The notes: a model not told the origin generated them from the letters alone. Shown: positions 7,033 through 14,905, numbered from the stretch's first letter. The stretch is DNA of 21,322 nt from JBFFXF01 sp041569895 (GCA_041569895.1 JBFFXF010000110.1:1-21322); one strand, 5' to 3'. A program made the numbers and translations.

Positions 7033-7062
7033 GTGTTTCGGCGTGCACAGCGTGTTTCGGCG
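7033..7062. repeat. 11-bp direct repeat in the leader of the small basic gene
   Basis: GTGTTTCGGCG occurs at 7033-7043 and again at 7052-7062, a spacing of 19 bp, with a further GGTGTTGCC nearby. It lies in the 94-bp gap between the NYN gene stop and the small basic gene start. It could be an operator-like site or a remnant duplication; nothing in the sequence decides this. Confidence 0.5.
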
Positions 7063-7095
7063 CACTGGAGCGCGATTCGGAGGCTCCCGGCGCGG

Positions 7096-7878
7096 TCACT
7101 CGGTCTCGATGATATAGGTGCCGCTCCGCTGGTCCTTGCGCAATTTGATGATGTTGTTGCGCTTGGCGTCCTCGAGCAACTTCGAGAAGGAGTTGTACCC
7201 GTAGTAACTCTCGTTGAACTGCGGGAATTTCCGCTTGATCGTCTGCTTGACCATCGAGCTCCAGAGGATCGACTTGTCCTCGCGGACGAGCGCGTCGACC
7301 GCGTCGAGCACGCGCTCGAAGGCCTCGACCTTCTTTTTCGGCAGCGTGGCGCTCGTGACGCGCTGCCGCTTGGTCTCGCTCTGGCGCACGATGTCCTCGT
7401 AGAAGATGAACTCGTCGCAGTTCTCGATCAGCATCTCACTCGAGGAGTTCTTGACGCCGACGCCGATGACGTACTTGTCGTTCTCCTTGAGCTTCGACAC
7501 CAGAGGCGAGAAGTCGCTGTCACCGCTGGCGATGGCGAAGATGCCGATGTGCTCCTTCGAGTAGGACAGGTCCATGGCGTCGACGACCATCTTGATGTCC
7601 GCGCTGTTCTTGCCGCTGTAGGCCTTGCGCGGAATGTCGATCAGCTCGATCGCCTCCTCATGGAAAGGCCGCTTGTACTTGGAGTACGTCGACCAATCGG
7701 CGTAGGCCTTCTTGACGACGATCTTGCCCTTCTCCACGAGGCGCTCGAGGATCTTCTCGAGCTCGAACTTCTTGTACTTGGCCTCGCGGATGCCCAGCTC
7801 GATGTTCTCGAAGTCGATGTAGAGGGCGATCTTGGCCTCGTCGCGGCGCTCGCTGACGGAATCTGAGTTTGGCAGCAT
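7096..7878 (-). CDS. NYN-domain PIN-like nuclease with C-terminal OST-HTH (LOTUS) domain
   Basis: This protein of about 260 residues has an N-terminal NYN domain and a C-terminal OST-HTH domain. NYN motifs are visible in order: IALYIDFEN (D22, N25), SADIKMVVDAMDL and ASGDSDFSPLV, which supply the conserved acidic metal-binding residues of PIN-like RNases. The C-terminal segment, from about ILWSSMVKQTIKRKFPQF to GTYII, matches OST-HTH, a winged-helix RNA-binding fold also called LOTUS. This is the LabA/MARF1-like layout, known or presumed to act on RNA; bacterial members are mostly uncharacterised. I chose ATG at 7876-7878 because the domain begins 16 residues later. An in-frame GTG at 7945-7947 would add 23 residues. 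Neither start has a strong ribosome binding site. The gene precedes the small basic protein and the rRNA methyltransferase on the same strand. Confidence 0.9.
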   Translation of the reverse strand: MLPNSDSVSERRDEAKIALYIDFENIELGIREAKYKKFELEKILERLVEKGKIVVKKAYADWSTYSKYKRPFHEEAIELIDIPRKAYSGKNSADIKMVVDAMDLSYSKEHIGIFAIASGDSDFSPLVSKLKENDKYVIGVGVKNSSSEMLIENCDEFIFYEDIVRQSETKRQRVTSATLPKKKVEAFERVLDAVDALVREDKSILWSSMVKQTIKRKFPQFNESYYGYNSFSKLLEDAKRNNIIKLRKDQRSGTYIIETE

Positions 7879-8019
7879 CTCTTGGGGGTGGAGCACTCCT
7901 TCTGGCACCTGCAGATCGCCTCCGGACGGGGAAGGCCGAAACCCCACACGATAGCCGAACCGCTCGCTGCGATCAAGAGCCGGGGAAGGAGCCGAAGGAA
8001 CCCCGACGGTTTCGCTCGA

Positions 8020-10173
8020 TCAGCGGGCCTCATCCGGCCGCGCCTCGACGATGAGCCCCTGCCACGGCTCGAACGAGACGCGCTCGACGGCGCCGCCGCC
8101 GAGGTCGAGCTCGGCCGCGTCGACCCGACCGCTCGAGAGATTGACGGCGATGGCGCCGCGTCCGCCGCCGCGAAACGTCACACGGCGGTAGATTATCGGC
8201 CCGGCCGGCGTCGCGTGCCCCACGTATCGCTCGACCCGTGTCAACGCCTCGCCGCGCTCTCGAACGAGATCGACGAGCGCCTCCACGTCCCTCCAGTCGA
8301 CCGTCCGCGGCGACGCCGGATAATCCACCTGCCTCTGAAAGCGGCCGAGGACGATGCCGCGGGCCCCGTTCAGCCAGGCGACGTGCGCCAGCGCGCCGAG
8401 CATCGCCGCCGACGAGCGCGCGTCGAGATGCGCGAGGATCGGAGCCGGCGCGCCGGGGCTCCCGTTGCCGGCACCCGCCAGGGCCCGCGCCGTCGCCGCC
8501 ACCGCGTCGCCGAATCGCTGCAGCGTCTCGGCGTCCGGGACCCGGGGCGCCGGGCTGCCCACCACCACGACGTCGGCGGCGCCCGCGAAGTTGTAATAGA
8601 CGAGCGGGTCCCACTCGACCCCCACGCCCACGGCGACGAGCCGCGAGTCGCGTGCGGCCAGCGCCTGGACCGCGCCGCGCGCGCGGGCCGGCACGGTCCC
8701 GAGCAGCGGCCAGTTGACATCGCCCGAGAGCAGCCAGAGCGCGACGCCCTCGTCGTCACGTCGCCGGAGGGCCCGCGCCGGGACGAGCGCGAGGTCGGAG
8801 CCGTGGTACGCGCCTCCGAGGTCGACCGCGGCCGGCAGACCCAGCCGCCGGCATCCTTCCCCGAACCGTCGCGAGGCGTCGTCGAGCGGCAGATCGTCGT
8901 CTCGGAAGAAGATCGGATGCAACGGCTCGCCGCGATCCTCGAACGCGGCGCCGTTCCACGAGAAACGCGCCGCGACGCCCGCGGACGCGTCCGGTGACGC
9001 GAGACCGAGGTCGAACCGTCCGGCCTCCGGCAACGCCCCGTCGCGCGAGGTCAGCCGGATGGCGTCGAGATAGACGTCACCATCGCCCCGCGCCTCGATG
9101 ACGATGCGCGCCGTGCGTGGCACCGGCCCGTTGCGACCGATGGCGATCTCGTGGCTGATCACCGACCAGGAGTCGGGGACGCGCCGCGGAGTGTGGTCCC
9201 GGGAGCGGACCTCGACCCACTCCCCGTCCTCGCGGAGCTCCTCACGCGAGATCAGGTAGTACGGATCACCGCGCCCGCGTATGGCGACGTCGAGGTCGTG
9301 ATTGCCCGGCTCGAGGACCAGCTCGGCGGAGACCAGCGCCACCGATCCGGTGGTCAGCTTGAAGAGGCCGAGCGAGGGGCCGCCCTCGTACGCCTCGTCG
9401 CCGGTGACCAGCCCCACCGTGCGCTGCGCCGCGGGATAGCGCCGCACGCGCCAGGTCAGCAGGCCGAGGTCGAACCCGCCGTCGGGGAGGAAGCTCTCGG
9501 GATCCGGCTTCGGGAGGGCGATGGTGGCGTCAGCGGGAATCGTCTCGACGGCGCCCTCCCGCGAGATCCGCAAGTTGTCGATGGAGATCACCAGCGTGCG
9601 CTCGAGCTCCTCGAGCGCGTAGGTCAGCTGGAAGGTGCGCACGTCACCGAGCGCGACGCCGCCGGGCTTCTCCGCGAGATACGCCACCGGGAACTCCAGC
9701 GTCGACCTCCCGAGCGACGCGGGAACGTTGTTGAGCAGCGTGAAGACTTGCCCCATCTCGTCGGACAGCACGAGCGACATGGGAAACGCCGCCACGGTGT
9801 TCTCGACGTCGACGAGCCAGCGGTCCTCGGGATCGAGGATGGTGCGGAGGGCGCCCGGCCTGCAGATCACTCCCTTGCGGTCGAGCGGATTGAAGACCAC
9901 CTGGCACCCGCCGTCCGTGCGCGTGCAGCCGACGATCGGGCTGGCGGCGAGCCGGTCGTCGAAGGTCTCCGGCTCCGCCCTGAGGTCGAGCCAGATCCCC
10001 GGAATCTCCATCGGGTCGACGCTCGACGTGTCCGGCTGATCCCCGGGCTGCGTCCGCGGCTGGCGGGTGTCGACGCCGAAGTAGACGATCGCCGCGAGAA
10101 CGAAGAGCGCGAAGATCACGGCGACGATCCTGCCGGCGACGTTGCCGGATCTCCTCGACACGGGCATCGTCAT
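8020..10173 (-). CDS. Membrane-anchored extracytoplasmic protein of unknown function
   Basis: I do not recognise this 717-residue protein. It starts with a basic n-region and one hydrophobic helix (residues about 15-34), so it is probably anchored in the inner membrane or exported. Residues about 50-230 and 230-380 look like beta-sandwich modules of the carbohydrate-binding type, the second with strands such as GNHDLDVAIRG and GDVYLDAIRL. The C-terminal half (about 400-690) alternates strands and helices and might be a TIM barrel-like domain followed by a small beta domain, as in glycoside hydrolases, but no catalytic motif is identifiable. The start ATG overlaps the aminotransferase stop by 4 bp (ATGA). 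A second ATG lies two codons in. Its coupling to an AGXT-type enzyme has no obvious explanation. Confidence 0.85.
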   Translation of the reverse strand: MTMPVSRRSGNVAGRIVAVIFALFVLAAIVYFGVDTRQPRTQPGDQPDTSSVDPMEIPGIWLDLRAEPETFDDRLAASPIVGCTRTDGGCQVVFNPLDRKGVICRPGALRTILDPEDRWLVDVENTVAAFPMSLVLSDEMGQVFTLLNNVPASLGRSTLEFPVAYLAEKPGGVALGDVRTFQLTYALEELERTLVISIDNLRISREGAVETIPADATIALPKPDPESFLPDGGFDLGLLTWRVRRYPAAQRTVGLVTGDEAYEGGPSLGLFKLTTGSVALVSAELVLEPGNHDLDVAIRGRGDPYYLISREELREDGEWVEVRSRDHTPRRVPDSWSVISHEIAIGRNGPVPRTARIVIEARGDGDVYLDAIRLTSRDGALPEAGRFDLGLASPDASAGVAARFSWNGAAFEDRGEPLHPIFFRDDDLPLDDASRRFGEGCRRLGLPAAVDLGGAYHGSDLALVPARALRRRDDEGVALWLLSGDVNWPLLGTVPARARGAVQALAARDSRLVAVGVGVEWDPLVYYNFAGAADVVVVGSPAPRVPDAETLQRFGDAVAATARALAGAGNGSPGAPAPILAHLDARSSAAMLGALAHVAWLNGARGIVLGRFQRQVDYPASPRTVDWRDVEALVDLVRERGEALTRVERYVGHATPAGPIIYRRVTFRGGGRGAIAVNLSSGRVDAAELDLGGGAVERVSFEPWQGLIVEARPDEAR

Positions 10174-11369
10174 CCAGCGTAGACCTCGGAGGCGGCCTCC
10201 AGCCCGGCGCCCGCCGACTCGAGCACGCCGAGATCTCGCAGCACGGTGCCGAGCGCGCCGAGTAGGTAGGTGACGCTGTCGCGACGCGACGACTCACCCA
10301 TCAGCCCGATGCGCCAGATCTTGCCGGCGAACTGCCCGAGACCGGCGCCGACCTCGAGGTTGTGCTCGAGGAGCAGTCGGCGCCGGACGTCCGCCTCGGG
10401 CACACCGTCCGGCACCCACACGGAATTCAGCATCGGCAGCCGGTGACCCTCCTGCGCGAACATCCGGAAGCCGAGCGCCTCGAGCCCGGCGACCAGGGCG
10501 CGGCTGTTGCGGCGGTGGCGCTCGTGCCGCGCCGCGAGGCCCTCCTCGAGCACCAGCGAGAGCGCCTCGTGGAGCGCATAGTTCATGGATATGGGCGCCG
10601 TGTGGTGGTACGCGCGGCTCCCCTCGCTCCAGTAGCTCTCGATCATGTTCATGTCGAGATACCAGCTCTTCACCCTCGAGGAGCGCGAGCGGATTCTCTC
10701 GACGGCGCGCTCGCCGAAGGTGATCGGCGCGAGGCCCGGCGGACAGCTGAGGCACTTCTGCGTGCCGCTGTAGCAGACGTCGATCGACCAGTCGTCGACG
10801 CGCACCTCCGCGCCGCCGAGAGAGGTCACCGCATCGACGACGAGGAGCAGGTCGCGCTCGCGGCAGAGCCGACCGATCTCCTCGACCGGCTGGTGAGCGC
10901 CGGTCGACGTCTCGGCGTGCACGATGGCGACCACGCGGACGTTCGGGTGACGCTCGAGCGCGTTGACGATCTCATCCGGAGTGAACACCTCGCCCCAGGG
11001 GCGCTCGACGGTGACCAGATCGCCGCCGATGCGCCCGACGATGTCGGCCATGCGCGTGCCGAAGACGCCGTTGACGCAGACCAGCACGCCGTCGCCGGGC
11101 TCGACGACGTTGACAAGCGCGGCCTCCATGCCCGAGCTGCCGGTCCCCGAGACGCTGATCGTCAGACGGTTGGCGGTGACGAACACCTGCCGCAGCATCG
11201 CCTGGATGCGATCCATGACGCCGAGGAAGACGGGGTCGAGGTGCCCGACCACCGGCGCCGCCATCGCCCGCAGCACGCGCGGGTGGACGTTGCTCGGGCC
11301 GGGGCCCATCAGCACGCGCTCCGGCGGATCGAGGCGCGGCGCGCGGGCCGGGACGTCGGGGTGGCTCAT
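10170..11369 (-). CDS. Class V aminotransferase, alanine/serine-glyoxylate (AGXT) type
   Basis: This 399-residue PLP enzyme opens with the family motif MGPGPSNVHPRVL and carries the PLP lysine in SGTQKCLSCPPG (K205), with the cofactor aspartate in VVDAVTS (D179). The pattern closely follows human AGXT and bacterial serine-pyruvate or serine-glyoxylate aminotransferases, which transfer an amino group from alanine or serine to glyoxylate or pyruvate in the cytoplasm. I chose ATG at 11367-11369 because an AGGAGG ribosome binding site lies about 9 bp upstream. A longer in-frame reading to 11477 would start within the divergent promoter region and add 36 low-complexity residues. The donor and acceptor cannot be settled from the sequence. 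The gene is the first of a minus-strand series and is translationally coupled to the following orphan gene. Confidence 0.93.
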   Translation of the reverse strand: MSHPDVPARAPRLDPPERVLMGPGPSNVHPRVLRAMAAPVVGHLDPVFLGVMDRIQAMLRQVFVTANRLTISVSGTGSSGMEAALVNVVEPGDGVLVCVNGVFGTRMADIVGRIGGDLVTVERPWGEVFTPDEIVNALERHPNVRVVAIVHAETSTGAHQPVEEIGRLCRERDLLLVVDAVTSLGGAEVRVDDWSIDVCYSGTQKCLSCPPGLAPITFGERAVERIRSRSSRVKSWYLDMNMIESYWSEGSRAYHHTAPISMNYALHEALSLVLEEGLAARHERHRRNSRALVAGLEALGFRMFAQEGHRLPMLNSVWVPDGVPEADVRRRLLLEHNLEVGAGLGQFAGKIWRIGLMGESSRRDSVTYLLGALGTVLRDLGVLESAGAGLEAASEVYAG

Positions 11370-11447
11370 CGGTGAGCTCCTCCTGGGGGCGTTTCTCGCG
11401 GGGTGGCTTGCCGTTGAAAATCGGGAGAGAATCGTGTCAGTTCGGCG

Positions 11448-11453
11448 ATTATA
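11448..11453 (-). promoter_or_regulatory. TATAAT box, possible -10 of the aminotransferase promoter
   Basis: A perfect TATAAT occurs on the minus strand in the 130-bp divergent region between the aminotransferase and the ABC importer genes, about 80 bp upstream of the aminotransferase ATG. No good -35 hexamer lies at 17 bp spacing (TGGGAT is the nearest), so this is tentative. The importer promoter must share this interval, but I cannot place it. Confidence 0.35.
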
Positions 11454-11499
11454 TGCACCGCGTGCTCGAAATCCCACATCCCTTCACGGGGGCGGAGCC

Positions 11500-12483
11500 G
11501 TGACTCGCGTCCTCGCGCCGATCCTCCTGCTGCTGGGCGTCGTGCTCGGCGGCGCGACGCTCGCGCTCGTGCGTGGCCGCGCCACCACCTCCGGCGGCCG
11601 GCCCTACGCCGTGCTCGAGGACGCCCACGGCGTCGTGCTCGAGGCGCCCGACGGCACCGCGCTCCGACTGCGCTCGCCGAGACGCCGGATCGTGGCGCTG
11701 GCGCTCTCCGCCGAGGAGATCATCGTCGAGCTCGCCGGCGCGAGCGCGCTGGCCGGCGTGTCCCGCTTCGCGCGGCAGCCCGAGCTCTCCAACATCGCCA
11801 CCGAGGTCGACGCTGTCGAGACCACCGTCGTCGGCGCCAACCCCGAGCAGATCGTGCGCCTCGCGCCGGACGTCGTGCTGGTGACGAGCTACACCGACCC
11901 GCGCGCTCGCGCCGCGCTCGAGGTGTGCGGTCTCGACGTCTTCCCGCTCCCCGACCCGACGGAGATCGCCACCGTACGCACGACGATCGACCTCCTCGGC
12001 CGCATCCTCGGCCGCGAGCGCGAGGCGGCCGCGCTGATCCGCGAGATCGACGGCCGCCTGCGGACCATCGCGGACGCGATACCGCCCGGTCCGCGCCCGC
12101 GCGTCCTCTACCTCTCCGACGCGAGCGACCTCTGGGCGGCGGGAGCGAACACCGTGATCGGCGAGGTGATCGAGCTCGCCGGCTGCGAGAACGTCGCCGC
12201 GACCGGCGGGCTCACCGGCTTCCGGAAGGTCGGGCGCGAGCGCGTCGTCTGGTGGAATCCCGACTGGCTGCTCCTCGAGGGGACCGGTGCCGGTGACGCC
12301 CGGGCTCCGGAGGCGTTCATCGAGGATCCCCTCCTCTCGCGCACGGCCGCGGTCCGCGAGCGGCGCATCATCGTCGTGCCGGCGCGAAAGCTGACTTCCG
12401 TCTCGCACCACGTCGTCGACGCGGTCGACATGCTCTTCCGCGGCGTGCACGGCGTTCCCGAGCCGGCTCCGGGTGGTCGATGA
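11500..12483 (+). CDS. ABC importer substrate-binding protein, BtuF/FecB type
   Basis: This 327-residue protein starts at GTG (11500-11502) after a GGCGGAG ribosome binding site and a short basic n-region, followed by a hydrophobic segment (residues about 4-25) consistent with a signal peptide or anchor. The rest matches the Peripla_BP_2 fold of class III binding proteins, with VALALSAEEIIVELAG, the PEQIVRLAPDVVLV segment typical of BtuF and FecB, and a long central helix. It would capture cobalamin, haem or a ferric siderophore outside the inner membrane. A longer open frame extends upstream to 10963 but runs antisense through the aminotransferase gene. Its stop overlaps the permease start by 4 bp. 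Confidence 0.88.
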   Translation: MTRVLAPILLLLGVVLGGATLALVRGRATTSGGRPYAVLEDAHGVVLEAPDGTALRLRSPRRRIVALALSAEEIIVELAGASALAGVSRFARQPELSNIATEVDAVETTVVGANPEQIVRLAPDVVLVTSYTDPRARAALEVCGLDVFPLPDPTEIATVRTTIDLLGRILGREREAAALIREIDGRLRTIADAIPPGPRPRVLYLSDASDLWAAGANTVIGEVIELAGCENVAATGGLTGFRKVGRERVVWWNPDWLLLEGTGAGDARAPEAFIEDPLLSRTAAVRERRIIVVPARKLTSVSHHVVDAVDMLFRGVHGVPEPAPGGR

Positions 12484-13505
12484 GCGCGCGACGCCCGACG
12501 CACCGCTGGACGCTCGTCTATGCCGTCGCGCTCGTGGTCGCGATGTTTCTCGGCCTCGTCTTCGGCGGCGACCGTCCGATCGGTCCGGCGCGCATCCTCG
12601 AGGCCCTGGGAAGCGATGTGCCCGAGGAGGGCGATCTGCGGATCGACCGCGTGCTGCTGATCGAGAACCGCATCCCGCGCGTCATCCTGGGCGCGCTGGT
12701 CGGCGCGTCGCTGGCGCTCGCCGGCGCGCTGATGCAGGGGCTCTTCCGCAACCCGCTCGCCTCGCCCGGCATCCTGGGGGCCACCGCCGGCGGCGCGTTC
12801 GGAGCGGTCCTCGCGGTGTCGCTCGGCCTCGGCGGCCTGACGCTCGTGGCGCAGCCGCTCTCCGCCGTCGCCGGGACGCTCTTCGCGCTCACCGTGGTCT
12901 CGATGCTGGCGACGATACGGTTCCGGGTGTCGATCCTCCACCTCCTCCTCTGCGGCATCGCCGTCAACACGCTGTTTTCCGCCGGCACCAGCCTCATCCT
13001 GACGTTCTCGGCGGACCGCTACTGGGTCAGCCGCGAGATCATCCACTGGCTCACCGGCTCGCTGAGCAACCGCGGCTGGTCGTTCATGCCCGTGATCCTG
13101 CCGTTCTTCGTGGTGTCGCTGCCGCTGTCGCTGTTCCTCGCGCGACCTCTCAACCTGCTCTTGATGGGCGAGGAGAGCGCGCACTCGCTCGGCGCCGACA
13201 CCGACAGCGTGCGGCGATGGGTGCTGCTCCTGACCGCGCTGCTGACCGGCGGCGCGGTCGCGGTCGCCGGGATGATCGGCTTCGTCGGACTCGTCGCGCC
13301 GCACATCGTCCGGCTGATCCAGGGACCGGACCATCGCGGCCTGCTGGTCTCCGCCCCGCTCTTCGGCGGCGCGTTCCTGCTCGCGTGCGACGTCGTTGCG
13401 CAGAACGTCATCCGTCCCGACGAGATCCAGCTCGGCATCATCACCTCGCTCGTCGGCGGTCCCTTCTTCCTCTACCTGATCGTGCGCGACAGGGGGCGAG
13501 AATGA
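12480..13505 (+). CDS. ABC importer permease, FecCD/BtuC type
   Basis: This 341-residue polytopic membrane protein has about ten predicted hydrophobic segments. The family hallmark RIPRVILGALVGASLALAG followed by GLFRNPLASPGILG (residues about 65-100) is clear, and IGFVGLVAPHIVRL near residue 265 is the conserved segment that contacts the ATPase. It forms the translocation channel for cobalamin, haem or ferric siderophores. Start and stop both overlap neighbours by 4 bp (ATGA), so the three importer genes are probably translated as a coupled unit. Confidence 0.93.
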   Translation: MSARRPTHRWTLVYAVALVVAMFLGLVFGGDRPIGPARILEALGSDVPEEGDLRIDRVLLIENRIPRVILGALVGASLALAGALMQGLFRNPLASPGILGATAGGAFGAVLAVSLGLGGLTLVAQPLSAVAGTLFALTVVSMLATIRFRVSILHLLLCGIAVNTLFSAGTSLILTFSADRYWVSREIIHWLTGSLSNRGWSFMPVILPFFVVSLPLSLFLARPLNLLLMGEESAHSLGADTDSVRRWVLLLTALLTGGAVAVAGMIGFVGLVAPHIVRLIQGPDHRGLLVSAPLFGGAFLLACDVVAQNVIRPDEIQLGIITSLVGGPFFLYLIVRDRGRE

Positions 13506-14329
13506 GCGACGCGCGCAAGACCACGGTGGCGCTCGACGGCGTCGAGGTGCGCCTCGGCGGCAGGCAGGTGCTCGCCGGTGTGCGCACCGGTTTCGAGTCG
13601 AGCCGCGTGACGGCGATCGTCGGCCCCAACGGGGCGGGCAAGACGACCCTCCTGCGCTCGGTCATCGGCACCGTGCCGCTCCGCGCCGGCACGGTGCGGG
13701 TCGACGGCGAGGACCGCACCCGCATGCCGCCGCGACGCCTGGCGCGGTCGGTGGCGCTCGTGCCGCAGGACATCCACGTCGATTTCTCGTTCCGCGTCAA
13801 GGAGGTCGTCATGATGGGACGCTACCCCCACCTCCGCCCGCTCGAGCGCGAACGGGCCTCGGACCGCGAGATCGCCCGCGACGCGATGCGGCTGCTCGGC
13901 GTCGAGGAGCTCGGCGAGCGCGACGTCACGACGCTGTCGGAGGGCGAGTGCCAGCGCGTGCTCGTCGCCCGCGCTCTGGCGACCGGCGCGCGCACGCTCC
14001 TTCTCGACGAGCCGATCTCCCACCTCGACGTCTCCCATCGGCTCGACCTCCTCGACCTGCTGCGCGACCTGGCGGCCGACGGCCGGGCCGTCGTGGTCGT
14101 CCTGCACGACCTCGACCTCGCCATGCGCTACGCGGACCACATCATCGTCATCGACCACGGCGCGGTCGCGGGCGAGGGCGCGCCGGGAGAGATGCTCGGA
14201 CTGATCGAGGGCGTGTTCGCCGTGCGAGTGCACGTGGTGGCGGAGGGCGGCGAACGCTTCCTCGGCTTCTCGCGCGGACGCGATCGGGCGGGCCGAGAGG
14301 CCGAACGAGACAGGGAAGACCGTGATTAA
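13502..14329 (+). CDS. ABC importer ATPase, FecE/BtuD type
   Basis: This 275-residue protein drives the importer. It shows Walker A GPNGAGKTT (residues 41-49), the Q-loop at Q89, signature LSEGE (145-149), Walker B TLLLDEP (ending at E170) and the switch histidine in VLHDLD (H202). The signature has Glu where Gly is usual, a tolerated variation in this class as far as I know. The start ATG overlaps the permease stop by 4 bp. No TonB-dependent receptor, cobalamin gene or cobalamin riboswitch is visible nearby, so the substrate remains open among cobalamin, haem and ferric siderophores. Confidence 0.93.
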   Translation: MSDARKTTVALDGVEVRLGGRQVLAGVRTGFESSRVTAIVGPNGAGKTTLLRSVIGTVPLRAGTVRVDGEDRTRMPPRRLARSVALVPQDIHVDFSFRVKEVVMMGRYPHLRPLERERASDREIARDAMRLLGVEELGERDVTTLSEGECQRVLVARALATGARTLLLDEPISHLDVSHRLDLLDLLRDLAADGRAVVVVLHDLDLAMRYADHIIVIDHGAVAGEGAPGEMLGLIEGVFAVRVHVVAEGGERFLGFSRGRDRAGREAERDREDRD

Positions 14330-14353
14330 CAAAACTCGCTGGACGACGCCAGA

Positions 14354-14392
14354 CGGTCACGGTCACGGCCACGGTCACGGTCACGGTCACGG
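14354..14392 (+). repeat. CGGTCA hexamer array
   Basis: Six units of CGGTCA or CGGCCA lie 24 bp after the ATPase stop codon. It is a third hexamer type built on CGG plus three bases, and it sits just downstream of a gene like the other arrays. The 181-bp gap that contains it otherwise holds only the ribosome binding site of the next small gene. Confidence 0.9.
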
Positions 14393-14510
14393 CACACGGT
14401 CCAGGCCGGGGTTGGGCCCGTGCGCGTGCTCCGTATCCGTGTTCCGTCTCCATTGTCGTTACCGTCGCCGTGGCAGGACAATCGACTGAACCGAACCGGA
14501 AGGAGACACC

Positions 14511-14681
14511 ATGACGAAACCCGACGAGTACCGGATGCGCGTGCTCGAGCGCGCGATCTACGAGACCATCCGGGATTACCCGGGCCGCATCGACCAGATG
14601 GAAACCCGCAACGAGGAGGCCTGCCGAAAACTGGCGAGAACGATCATCGGGCTGGTGGAGGATGCAGTGACGGATTCGTGA
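14511..14681 (+). CDS. 56-residue hypothetical protein
   Basis: The frame starts with ATG at 14511 behind an excellent GGAAGGAG ribosome binding site with 5-6 bp spacing and ends with TGA at 14679-14681. It encodes 56 residues, starting MTKPDEYRMRVLERAIYETI and ending in EDAVTDS. The composition is mixed and charged, with an amphipathic helical look throughout (for example RNEEACRKLARTIIGLVEDAV), one Cys and no signal or membrane segment. I do not recognise it. It lies 181 bp after the importer ATPase and immediately before the dispersed repeat, and may have its own promoter. Good codon composition and the ribosome binding site make it a likely real gene. Confidence 0.7.
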   Translation: MTKPDEYRMRVLERAIYETIRDYPGRIDQMETRNEEACRKLARTIIGLVEDAVTDS

Positions 14682-14700
14682 CCCCCTCGTGCCCGGTCCC

Positions 14701-14885
14701 GTGCCCGAAGGGCTGCTCGACTGCGCGGGCGAGACCCTGGGACGGATTCAGGAGGAAAAGGGGAAGACGGTGAAAGCAGGAAAGGAGAGGGAGTGAAGGG
14801 AACGAAGACGAGCAGCAAGGCGCGGCCGACGGTCGACGAGGACGGGAACGCAGATTCCGCAGATTCCGCAGATTCCGCAGATTGA
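14701..14885 (+). repeat. Dispersed intergenic repeat core, copy B
   Basis: The core begins with GTGCCCGAAGGGCTGCTCGA, exactly as copy A does on the minus strand from 300 downward, and ends with four perfect or near-perfect 9-bp units (14848-14883) of ACGCAGATT or CCGCAGATT. The first 96 nt align gap-free with copy A at about 82%; the block GCGCGGCCGACG to GCAGATT is nearly identical. A short GTGCCCGGTCCC segment upstream (14689-14700) corresponds to the C-rich array in front of copy A. Confidence 0.88.
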
Positions 14886-14905
14886 GGACGGATGCGGTTG
14901 CGTGT

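Noticed and set aside
11370..11477. N-terminal extension of the aminotransferase to 11477
   Set aside because: The extra residues are not conserved family sequence, and the AGGAGG site clearly marks the ATG at 11367-11369.
11370..11499. Cobalamin riboswitch ahead of the BtuF-like gene
   Set aside because: The interval is only 130 bp and shared by two divergent genes, and I find no GCCACTG-type core.
14701..14796. 31-codon frame as a real peptide gene
   Set aside because: Length is kept in copy A, but nearly all codon differences between the copies change the amino acid, which does not look like protein-level selection. Kept as a finding rather than a gene.
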